From Chitinophaga niabensis (lineage in GTDB: Bacteria > Bacteroidota > Bacteroidia > Chitinophagales > Chitinophagaceae), in assembly GCF_900129465.1 (NCBI RefSeq), contig NZ_FSRA01000001.1, positions 620,001 through 684,000 of the forward strand: DNA of 64,000 bases. The letters run 5' to 3'. Positions 1-6,566 of the stretch are shown here, piece after piece; the stretch's first letter is position 1; each line of letters starts with the position of its first letter. Position numbers and translations under genes: made by a program. Under the pieces are notes generated by a model that was not told where the DNA came from, did not search any database, and saw only the letters and a list, made by a program, of their open reading frames with translations.

Positions 1-255
1 ACTAAAGTGAAAGCTGGTACTTATGCTTTGTTCATCACTCCCGGTGAAAAAGAATTCACTGTGATCCTGAACAGCATCCCCGGCCAATCCGGTGCCTTTG
101 AATATGAAAAGAACAAAGGCAGCAATGTTGCGGAAGTAAAAGTTCCCCGTCAGAAAACTGCGGCCACGGTAGAGAAACTGACCTTCTCTTTCCCTAAAGG
201 CCATCTGCAGATGGAGTGGGACGATACTAAGATCTCCGTTCCCCTGAAGCTTTAA
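1..255 (+). CDS. DUF2911 family protein, C-terminal fragment
   Basis: The open frame runs in from the left edge, so only the last 84 codons are visible; the Met at position 7 is internal. The fragment carries the pattern typical of DUF2911 C-termini in Bacteroidota: AGTYALFITPG, a stretch around EFTVILN, then a beta-rich tail that ends in WDDTKISVPLKL. The family is usually a secreted protein of unknown function with a signal peptide; the N-terminus is outside the window. The stop TAA is at 253-255 and a hairpin terminator follows 22 bases later. Family assignment is by motif recognition; function is unknown. Confidence 0.7.
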   Translation, partial: TKVKAGTYALFITPGEKEFTVILNSIPGQSGAFEYEKNKGSNVAEVKVPRQKTAATVEKLTFSFPKGHLQMEWDDTKISVPLKL

Positions 256-277
256 GTTGTAAGATATTAGTAAAAGA

Positions 278-310
278 AAAAAGCAAGACCGTACTGGTCT
301 TGCTTTTTTT
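278..310. terminator. Bidirectional hairpin terminator between DUF2911 gene and bioA
   Basis: The arms AGCAAGACC (281-290 region) and GGTCTTGCT (296-304) pair perfectly around a short GTACT loop. They are flanked by an A-rich run on the left and a T-run (304-310) on the right, so the structure can end transcription from both converging genes. Confidence 0.85.
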
Positions 311-313
311 ATG

Positions 314-1600
314 TCAGCTCCATTGTTCCTGGTATTTTGCCAGCATTTCATAGATACTGTCGTACACCTCCGTTAACTGTTCATCCGTGATGCAGTAAGG
401 CGGCAGGATATACAGGGTATTACCCAGGGGCCGCAGCATCACCCGTTTTTCCCGGAAGAATTTAAACAGGAAACCCGCAAGGTCGTTGGTATAACTATCT
501 GCTTCTCCCGTAACGATCTCAAAAGCAAGGATGGTTCCCAGCGAACGAACGTTTTTCACATCAGGATGGTAGGCCAGCTCTACGGCAAAGGCGCGGTGGC
601 GGGCATTGATGCGTTCCCGCTCCTGCCGGCATGCCGGCTGCAGGAATAATTCCAGGCTAGCCAGGGCTATTGCGCAGGTTAAGGGATTAGCGGTGTAAGA
701 ATGGCCGTGGAAGAGGGTTTTTAGCTTGTCCGTGGACAAAAATGCATGATAGATCTCATTGGTGCAGGTGGTTACACCCATGGCAATGGTGCCACCTGTA
801 AGCCCTTTGGAAAGGGTGATCATATCCGGCGGGGTTTGTACCTGTTCCATGGCAAAGTTGGTGCCTGTGCGCCCGAAACCGGTCATTACCTCATCCGCGA
901 TCAGCAGGATGCCGTGTGCACGGCAATGTTGCAGCAGGGCATCGAAACACGCCGTATCGTACATCACCATCCCCCCCGATCCCTGTACCAGCGGTTCAAA
1001 AATGAAAGCAGCAGTATCCGAAGCATGGGTATCGATAGCTGCTTTGAGCGCTTCTAAATTATCCGGTGCGGGTACATCCAGGAAGGTGACATCAAACAGG
1101 TACTCATCAAAGGCCCGTGTGAACACGCTGCGGGCACTCACGCTCATGGCGCCGAAGGTATCGCCATGGTAAGCATTTCTGAAAGCCAGGATCCTGGTCT
1201 TTACCTGGCCTTTGTTCTGCCAGTACTGGATGGTCATTTTCAGGGCTACTTCCACCGCGGTGGAGCCATTATCCGAATAAAAGAGTTTCTGCTGGGAGCC
1301 GGGCAGTACAGGCAGCAGCTTTTCTGCCAGTTCTACCGCCGGTTCATGGGTATAACCGGCAAAGATGACATGATGCAGCTTTGCGGCCTGCTCGGCTATC
1401 TTTTCCGTGATATAGGGATGTGCATGACCATGAATGTTCACCCACCAGCTGGAGGTGGCATCCAGGTAACTGTTCCCGTTTTCGTCAAAAAGGAGCGCCC
1501 CTTCGCCCCGTACTATGCCGATAGGGGCCGGCGCTGTTTGCATTTGTGTATATGGATGCCAGATCACGGCTTTATCACGTTCACTCAGACTTTTTTGCAT
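314..1600 (-). CDS. bioA: adenosylmethionine-8-amino-7-oxononanoate aminotransferase
   Basis: This 428-residue class III PLP aminotransferase converts 7-keto-8-aminopelargonate to 7,8-diaminopelargonate in biotin synthesis, with S-adenosylmethionine as amino donor. The BioA hallmarks are visible: HPYTQ near residue 15, SSWW near 51, HVIFAGYTHEPA near 77-88, the PLP-binding Asp in IADEVMTGFGRTG (D236) and the Schiff-base lysine in ITLSKGLTGG (K265). Length matches the family and the start at 1600 aligns with the short N-terminus of E. coli BioA. No other biotin gene lies in the window, so the gene stands alone. A TAAATTTG element lies 4 bases before the ATG, which suggests a very short or absent leader. 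Confidence 0.93.
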   Translation of the reverse strand: MQKSLSERDKAVIWHPYTQMQTAPAPIGIVRGEGALLFDENGNSYLDATSSWWVNIHGHAHPYITEKIAEQAAKLHHVIFAGYTHEPAVELAEKLLPVLPGSQQKLFYSDNGSTAVEVALKMTIQYWQNKGQVKTRILAFRNAYHGDTFGAMSVSARSVFTRAFDEYLFDVTFLDVPAPDNLEALKAAIDTHASDTAAFIFEPLVQGSGGMVMYDTACFDALLQHCRAHGILLIADEVMTGFGRTGTNFAMEQVQTPPDMITLSKGLTGGTIAMGVTTCTNEIYHAFLSTDKLKTLFHGHSYTANPLTCAIALASLELFLQPACRQERERINARHRAFAVELAYHPDVKNVRSLGTILAFEIVTGEADSYTNDLAGFLFKFFREKRVMLRPLGNTLYILPPYCITDEQLTEVYDSIYEMLAKYQEQWS

Positions 1601-1604
1601 GGGG

Positions 1605-1612
1605 CAAATTTA
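1605..1612 (-). promoter_or_regulatory. Candidate Bacteroidota -7 element before bioA
   Basis: On the minus strand the sequence reads TAAATTTG, an exact match to the phylum's TAnnTTTG -7 consensus, 4 bases before the bioA ATG. I find no convincing -33 TTG at the usual distance. If used, the bioA transcript would have almost no leader. Confidence 0.35.
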
Positions 1613-1671
1613 GGCAAGCCAACCATAACATGCGTTATTTTGTTAATAATTATGGGTTGGCTGCAAATCCG

Positions 1672-1679
1672 TAACTTTG
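1672..1679 (+). promoter_or_regulatory. Candidate -7 element for the yjdJ-pirin-AlkD operon
   Basis: TAACTTTG matches TAnnTTTG exactly in the divergent space between bioA and the acetyltransferase gene, about 75 bases before its ATG. A second, imperfect candidate is GATATTTG at 1700-1707, which has a TTTG 20 bases upstream. Either could drive the operon. Confidence 0.35.
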
Positions 1680-1752
1680 CAGTAATCAATACCCGGCAAG
1701 ATATTTGAACTATCGGGCGCGTGTATTCTTTAAGTTAAAACCCAAATATAAC

Positions 1753-2052
1753 ATGGATACGAAGCTGTTGGAAGTAAAAGATAATGTGAATGCCAGGCAA
1801 TTTGAAGTGAAAATTGACGGGTTGCTGGCAAAAGTAGAGTATATGATGGGTGGAAATAAGATCTTCCTCACACATACGGAAGTTCCCCCAGCCCTGGAAG
1901 GCAAGGGTATTGCCTCAGCACTTGTAGAGCGGGTGCTGGAAATTATCGAAGAGCGGAAATTAAAGATGGTGCCCCTTTGCCCCTATGTGGCCACTTACCT
2001 GCGTAAACACCCGGAATGGAAGCGGTTGCTGGCACACGGTATTAATGTATAG
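1753..2052 (+). CDS. YjdJ-like GNAT-type N-acetyltransferase (small Acetyltransf_CG family)
   Basis: This 99-residue protein resembles the minimal GNAT fold family of E. coli YjdJ. The acetyl-CoA loop region EVPPALEGKGIASALVE (about residues 43-60) and the conserved ending CPYVATYLRKHPEW (about 77-90) are diagnostic. A longer reading frame from a TTG at 1705 exists, but the ATG at 1753 gives a typical MDTKLLEVKDN start for the family. It is the first gene of a five-gene plus-strand run with gaps of 17, 14 and 11 bases and one overlap. The substrate is unknown. A YjdI-like Fe-S protein is two genes downstream; yjdI and yjdJ are also neighbours in E. coli. Confidence 0.8.
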   Translation: MDTKLLEVKDNVNARQFEVKIDGLLAKVEYMMGGNKIFLTHTEVPPALEGKGIASALVERVLEIIEERKLKMVPLCPYVATYLRKHPEWKRLLAHGINV

Positions 2053-2069
2053 ACACAATCCTCTAAAAT

Positions 2070-2441
2070 ATGGCCATAGAAAATTTTGATGCGCTGCATC
2101 AATTACACCAGGAATGGAAGAAAGACCTTTTGCTGAGCGAAAAGGAGATCAAATCATTAACAGCTGAACTCACGGAGCTCAGTAATCAATCACTGGACCA
2201 GGACCAACAGGTAAAGATCGAGCATTTTCAAAATGCATTGATCCGCCAGAAAGAAGTAGTGAACGATGAGTTACAGCTGATCATCAAGGCAGACAAAATG
2301 ATGTCTGAAAGTAATGGCGAAGCAGCACAATTGCAAATGCTGCACAACAAATTGCAGGACGATATGGATACCTTCGACCGGCTGTTCACCGATCTGCGTG
2401 AAGAGTTCAAGGCCTTCAAGCGCAGCCTGCTTAAATCCTGA
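2070..2441 (+). CDS. small helical protein of unknown function
   Basis: This 123-residue protein has no family I recognise. It is highly charged, rich in Glu, Lys, Gln and Leu, has almost no Gly or Pro, and is predicted by eye to form two long amphipathic helices (about 10-55 and 60-120), possibly a coiled coil. It has no signal peptide or membrane segment, so a cytoplasmic location is likely. It starts 17 bases after the acetyltransferase stop and ends 14 bases before the Fe-S protein gene, so it is almost certainly cotranscribed with them. Confidence 0.7.
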   Translation: MAIENFDALHQLHQEWKKDLLLSEKEIKSLTAELTELSNQSLDQDQQVKIEHFQNALIRQKEVVNDELQLIIKADKMMSESNGEAAQLQMLHNKLQDDMDTFDRLFTDLREEFKAFKRSLLKS

Positions 2442-2455
2442 AAAAAATTACTGAT

Positions 2456-2695
2456 ATGGAAGCAAAACTGGAATACACGAACGGGGAGGTCACCATCGTG
2501 TGGCAGCCCAGGCTCTGCCAGCATACCGGCATCTGCGCACGTGGCCTGCCGGCAGTATTTCAGCCGAAGGACAGGCCATGGATCAAGATGTTTGCCGCGG
2601 ATACCGCTGCATTGATCGCCCAGGTAGATAAGTGTCCCTCCGGCGCTTTGAGTTATTATATGAATGCAGATAAACCAGATGACAAAACTCCGTAG
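2456..2695 (+). CDS. YjdI-like (4Fe-4S) mono-cluster protein
   Basis: This 79-residue protein matches the divergent 4Fe-4S mono-cluster family (Fer4_19, E. coli YjdI). It has the motif LCQHTGICARGLPAVF (Cys21 and Cys27), followed by KCPSGAL (Cys60). The conserved CPSGA is the best marker. The family is small, soluble and of unknown partner; it may be an electron carrier or a metal-binding protein. The 3' end overlaps the pirin gene. Its co-occurrence with a YjdJ-like acetyltransferase in the same operon supports the family call. Confidence 0.8.
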   Translation: MEAKLEYTNGEVTIVWQPRLCQHTGICARGLPAVFQPKDRPWIKMFAADTAALIAQVDKCPSGALSYYMNADKPDDKTP

Positions 2696-3551
2696 TGTAA
2701 AAACGGTGCTGTACGCCGATCTGAAAGAAGCCGGCGATATACCTGTGCGTCAACCTTTTCCTTCTGTACATGCAGACAGGATAGATCCTTTCCTGTTATT
2801 ACATCACATCAATATTGAAGTGCCCGCCTACATGCCGCCAAGGCATGCAGGCGTAGCGCCGCATCCGCACCGGGGATTCTCCCCCGTTACCTTTATTTTT
2901 AAGGGCGGTGTGCATCACCGGGACAGCCGCGGTAATAACAGCGTGGTGCGCGAAGGTGGCACACAGTGGATGCATGCAGGTATGGGTGTGATCCATAGTG
3001 AAAGGCCGCCGGACGATATTCATGAAACCGGCGGCGTACAGGAATTACTGCAGCTTTGGGTGAACTCGCCAGCCAGCCGTAAAAGGGACCAGCCTGCTTA
3101 TTACCCGCTGCATGCGGCAGATACGCCGCAATTGAAAAGTGAGGACGGGCTGGCTGTTGTGCACGTGGTAACAGGAGAATTGCTGGGCACTAAAGGCCCT
3201 ATCCCCACTGTAACGCCGGTGAACACTTTTACCGCAAACATAAAAAAAGGCGGCGCATTTTATTTCCCCATCCCGGCTACCCATCATGCATTCATCTACC
3301 TGCTGGACGGGGAGTTGAAAGTAGAAGGCGCCAGTGTATACACTGCCTTTCATGCCGTGGTGTTCAATGAGGATGGAGAAGGTTTTAAACTGATCGCAGA
3401 AGAAGATACACGGGTGTTCATTGCCAGCGGGGAACCGCTGAACGAAAAAGTAGTGGCGCACGGCCCTTATGTGATGAATACGGAAACCGAGGTTTTGGAA
3501 GCGATGCGTGATTTTCAGATGGGAAAAATGGGTATCTTGATAGAGGAATAA
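2679..3551 (+). CDS. pirin family protein
   Basis: This protein of about 290 residues is a bicupin of the pirin family. The metal-binding set is intact: APHPHRGF gives two His, and MGVIHSERP gives the third His and the Glu. The C-terminal cupin (about 170-290) contains FYFPIPATHHAFIYLLDG. Some pirins have quercetin 2,3-dioxygenase activity and others are regulators; the sequence cannot decide. I chose the ATG at 2679 because MTKLRSVKTVL fits pirin N-termini; an ATG at 2664 would add five residues. Both overlap the end of the Fe-S protein gene, which implies translational coupling. Confidence 0.88.
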   Translation: MTKLRSVKTVLYADLKEAGDIPVRQPFPSVHADRIDPFLLLHHINIEVPAYMPPRHAGVAPHPHRGFSPVTFIFKGGVHHRDSRGNNSVVREGGTQWMHAGMGVIHSERPPDDIHETGGVQELLQLWVNSPASRKRDQPAYYPLHAADTPQLKSEDGLAVVHVVTGELLGTKGPIPTVTPVNTFTANIKKGGAFYFPIPATHHAFIYLLDGELKVEGASVYTAFHAVVFNEDGEGFKLIAEEDTRVFIASGEPLNEKVVAHGPYVMNTETEVLEAMRDFQMGKMGILIEE

Positions 3552-3562
3552 ATCTATACCAA

Positions 3563-4270
3563 ATGACATTGCAGGAAGTTTTGGATGCTATCAAAGCTTA
3601 CGGTAGTGCTTCCACTAAGAACACCATGATGAAACATGGTTGCCGGGAGCCTATTTACGGTGCTAAAGTGGCAGACCTGAAGGTGATACAGAAGAAGATC
3701 AAAAAAGATCAGGCGCTGGCCCTTGCATTGTACGAAAGTGGGGTGTATGAAGCCATGTACCTGGCCGGCCTGGTGGCAGACGGCAGTGCCATGACGGAGA
3801 AACAGTTACAGCATTGGGTAGAGCATGCAAAATCCCCGGCTATCAGCGAATACACCGTTCCCTGGGTAACAGCAGAACATCCGCAGGCCTGGAAGCTGGG
3901 ATTGAAGTGGATAGATTCAAAAGATGAACAAATTGCCTGCAGCGGCTGGAATACGCTGAGCGGCATTGCATCCATGAAACCGGATGAGGAGCTGGATATT
4001 CCTAAGCTGAAAGAATTACTGAAACGCGTAGAAACAGGGATCCATACAGCCCCTAACAGGGTACGTTATGCGATGAACGGCTTTGTGATCGGCGTGGGCA
4101 CCTATGTGGATGTTTTGAATAAAGAGGCCATTGCTGTGGCAAGGAAAGTAGGTGTTGTAAGCGTTAATATGGGCGATACAGCCTGTAAAGTGCCTGCGGC
4201 GGAAGATTATATCAATGCTTCCCGAAACCGGCCAGGCGGGGCTAAAAAGAAGAGGACCCTCAAGTGTTAA
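3563..4270 (+). CDS. DNA alkylation repair protein, AlkD-like HEAT-repeat family
   Basis: This 235-residue protein resembles the COG4912/AlkD-like family: an all-helical protein built from HEAT-like repeats, with GAKVADLKVIQKKIKKDQALALALYESGVYEAMYLAG pieces near residues 33-70 and an Asp-containing helix around KSPAISEYTVPW. The C-terminus is lysine-rich (GGAKKKRTLKC), suitable for nucleic-acid contact. AlkD proteins remove alkylated bases by DNA glycosylase activity; many members of this wider family have not been tested. The gene starts 11 bases after pirin and is last in the operon, directly before a strong terminator. Confidence 0.8.
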   Translation: MTLQEVLDAIKAYGSASTKNTMMKHGCREPIYGAKVADLKVIQKKIKKDQALALALYESGVYEAMYLAGLVADGSAMTEKQLQHWVEHAKSPAISEYTVPWVTAEHPQAWKLGLKWIDSKDEQIACSGWNTLSGIASMKPDEELDIPKLKELLKRVETGIHTAPNRVRYAMNGFVIGVGTYVDVLNKEAIAVARKVGVVSVNMGDTACKVPAAEDYINASRNRPGGAKKKRTLKC

Positions 4271-4277
4271 AATAGTA

Positions 4278-4309
4278 AGCGCTCATCCCTGAAGATGAGC
4301 GCTTTTTTT
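4278..4309 (+). terminator. Rho-independent terminator of the yjdJ-pirin-AlkD operon
   Basis: AGCGCTCATC (4278-4287) pairs with GATGAGCGCT (4294-4303) around a 6-base loop, and a run of T follows (4303-4309). It lies 8 bases after the AlkD-like stop. The remaining space to 4461 shows only a weak CATCCA/TGGATG inverted repeat near 4400. Confidence 0.88.
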
Positions 4310-4461
4310 AATCAACCAGAAATCCAAAATCATACTACAACTTTTATGGGTTGGCAGATTATACATCTAACGGCTGATGCAAATGTAAGATTCCTGTCAT
4401 CCAACGGTGTTAATGGATGGTGTAACGCATAGGCGCAAACGAGTTTGATAATGTTAATTTC

Positions 4462-5331
4462 CTAAAAGAACACGGCAGACCACTGTGAAGAAAAGATCTG
4501 CTCCGGCGAAAGGGCCATGATCCCTTCTTTCTCCTCCAGTTTGCCCGTTGCATTTTCGTGATCAGCAATGCCATACCAGGGTTCAATGCAAACAAAGTCT
4601 GCATCCCTTGCATTCCAGATACCCATATAAGGGAAACCGGGGAAATGCACGGTTAAACCATGCGGTGTTTTATCACTCCTGATGGAGATAGCAGTGGAAG
4701 CCAGGTGTTTGAACACCAGCGCATCATTATAGAACAGGGATTTACGCAGCGGCAGTTCTGTTGTATTATCGAGGTAAGGGCTGGGCTGATCGCTGACAAT
4801 GCCGGCGGAGGACAACAGCCATAGCGGCGCTGTTTCCGGATCGCTGAAATGCAGGCTGTAATCTTCGAAAGCAGTACCGTTCACCAGGGGCACTTTAAAT
4901 GCAGGATGCGCGCCAATGGAAAAATACATGGTTTCTTCTCCCATATTCTGTACTTCATATCCAACCATGAGGGTAGCATCCTTTATGCTGTAACGGATGT
5001 TGAGGCTGAAAGGAAAAGGATATTTCAGCAGGGTGAGATCATTATCCTGTATATTGAAGGTGATGCTTGTTGCAGTATGTTCTGTAACGTTGAATGCCAT
5101 GTCCCGTGCAAAACCATGCCTTCCCAGCTGGTAATGCTGTTCTTTATACTGATAAGTATTTTCTTTTAATCCACCGACGATAGGGAAGAGCACAGGGCTC
5201 TTCTTTCCCCAGAATGCGGGATCACCGCTCCAGAGATACTCCAGCTGATTGTCTTTCCGGATAATGCTTTGCAGTTCTGCGCCCGCCGGGCTGATCTTTA
5301 CCTGCAGGTATTCATTTGCTATTTCCAACAT
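4462..5331 (-). CDS. aldose 1-epimerase family protein (LacX/Slr1438-like)
   Basis: This 289-residue galactose-mutarotase-like beta-sandwich protein probably interconverts the anomers of an aldose or aldose phosphate. The motifs FPIVGGL, RHGFARD (His72), GAHPAFK (His142) and CIEPWYG (Glu250) hold the usual catalytic His and Glu residues. The subgroup is the LacX-like branch rather than classic GalM. I use the ATG at 5331; a TTG at 5340 would add three residues. The gene begins 11 bases after the DUF5009 gene stop on the same strand, so the two are probably cotranscribed. Confidence 0.85.
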   Translation of the reverse strand: MLEIANEYLQVKISPAGAELQSIIRKDNQLEYLWSGDPAFWGKKSPVLFPIVGGLKENTYQYKEQHYQLGRHGFARDMAFNVTEHTATSITFNIQDNDLTLLKYPFPFSLNIRYSIKDATLMVGYEVQNMGEETMYFSIGAHPAFKVPLVNGTAFEDYSLHFSDPETAPLWLLSSAGIVSDQPSPYLDNTTELPLRKSLFYNDALVFKHLASTAISIRSDKTPHGLTVHFPGFPYMGIWNARDADFVCIEPWYGIADHENATGKLEEKEGIMALSPEQIFSSQWSAVFF

Positions 5332-5342
5332 AGAACACAAAG

Positions 5343-6512
5343 TTACAGTTTCAACCGGATTCCACCTTTACTGATCCATCCGGCTATCTGGATCATCAGG
5401 AAAGAGAATACCAGCGATCTTACGATGCCGATGGCACCGCCGGAGACCATATCCGGGAAGCTGAAATGTGCAAGGGAAAAGAGGGCATATACGAAATAAG
5501 GAATGAGATAACAGAGTAAGGTATCGGTACCGGCTGCTTTGATGCCTTTGAACCAGGATGCTTTCTGCTGCAGGTCTGCCAGCCAGTAGGTGAAGATGAA
5601 CACACCAATGGTGATAGCGCTGCAGATCAATACCCAGCTGGGCGTTGCCATGATCTTGGAGATACCCCATACAGGGCGTGTTAAAAATCCTGCGGTGAGT
5701 AATACAACAGCTAATGCACTGAGTACACCTATCACGGATTGCCATTTGCCGGCAGTGCTGTAATGGCGGAAGATCTGGGAAACCAGTACGCCGCCCAGTA
5801 CCAGTGCCGGCATAGCCCCGTCTGCAATATATCCGAAGATCCCCGGTGCCACATTTCCGTGTACGGCCATGCTATATCCTAAACACAGCAACCAGGCCAC
5901 TGCGTTCACAACAAAACTGCCTTTCCCCAACACGTAGATCATGGCACTTACCAGGTAGGCCCAGCCGATCAATCCCAGGATACCCCACCAGTAGGTGGCG
6001 AAACGTTGTACCTCATCTCCTTCGCCGCCTCTGCAGATCCAGGCCATCATGAGCAGGGTAACAATACCCACGCCTTTGATCACGTTCTGCGCGGTTTTAG
6101 GAAACTTTGCGGGGTATTGGTTCCAGATGAAAATGAAACAGATGCAGCAGATGATGTTCCATACGCCGCGTGGCATACCGGTAGCTTCCGCATGCAGGTT
6201 TTCTCCGTTCACAAAGAAAAGGCCCATTACCAGCAGCGCTACGGAGCGCTCTATCACGTGGCGGATCAATTGCCATAAAGTATCGCCTTTTTTGATGCGG
6301 TTGCTGATAGCGTAAGGGATGCTCATGCCCACAATAAAAAGGAATGCAGGGAACACAGTGTCCGCAAGGCCCATCCCATCTTCCTTTGCAGCAGTATGTT
6401 CCAGCCATTTGGGGATATCATGCAGGGACCAGAGGTCATTCACGAATATCATCAGGAACATAGTAAGTGCGCGGGTTATGTCGATAGCAGCAATGCGTTG
6501 TGTTGCGGTCAT
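5343..6512 (-). CDS. DUF5009 family multi-pass membrane protein (NagX/HGSNAT-like acyltransferase superfamily)
   Basis: This 389-residue protein has about ten hydrophobic segments. It opens with RIAAIDITRALTMFLMIFVNDLWSL and continues with DTVFPAFLFIVGMSIPYAI, which is the pattern of the COG4299 / heparan-alpha-glucosaminide N-acetyltransferase-like superfamily labelled DUF5009 in Bacteroidota. Related NagX proteins sit in N-acetylglucosamine loci, where transport or acetyl transfer has been proposed. It lies in the inner membrane. It is followed 11 bases later by the epimerase gene and preceded by a perfect 30-bp palindrome, so it may be separately controlled from the cytochrome gene upstream. 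Confidence 0.8.
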   Translation of the reverse strand: MTATQRIAAIDITRALTMFLMIFVNDLWSLHDIPKWLEHTAAKEDGMGLADTVFPAFLFIVGMSIPYAISNRIKKGDTLWQLIRHVIERSVALLVMGLFFVNGENLHAEATGMPRGVWNIICCICFIFIWNQYPAKFPKTAQNVIKGVGIVTLLMMAWICRGGEGDEVQRFATYWWGILGLIGWAYLVSAMIYVLGKGSFVVNAVAWLLCLGYSMAVHGNVAPGIFGYIADGAMPALVLGGVLVSQIFRHYSTAGKWQSVIGVLSALAVVLLTAGFLTRPVWGISKIMATPSWVLICSAITIGVFIFTYWLADLQQKASWFKGIKAAGTDTLLCYLIPYFVYALFSLAHFSFPDMVSGGAIGIVRSLVFSFLMIQIAGWISKGGIRLKL

Positions 6513-6536
6513 GTAGTTAGGGATTTACCGGTCAAG

Positions 6537-6566
6537 ATAGCTAAAATATTATAATATTTTAGCTAT
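6537..6566. repeat. Perfect 30-bp AT-rich palindrome between cytochrome and DUF5009 genes
   Basis: The left arm 6537-6551 (ATAGCTAAAATATTA) is the exact reverse complement of 6552-6566, with no spacer. It covers the stop codon (6563-6565) of the minus-strand cytochrome gene and lies 25 bases upstream of the DUF5009 start. On the minus strand no T-run follows, so a classical terminator is doubtful; a protein-binding operator or an mRNA processing hairpin is as likely. Confidence 0.7.

Noticed and set aside
746..1708. Plus-strand frames opposite bioA (up to 180 codons)
   Set aside because: They overlap a clear bioA with no sequence character of their own.
3045..3569. Minus-strand 174-codon frame opposite the pirin gene
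   Set aside because: It is a shadow frame; the pirin motifs on the plus strand are decisive.
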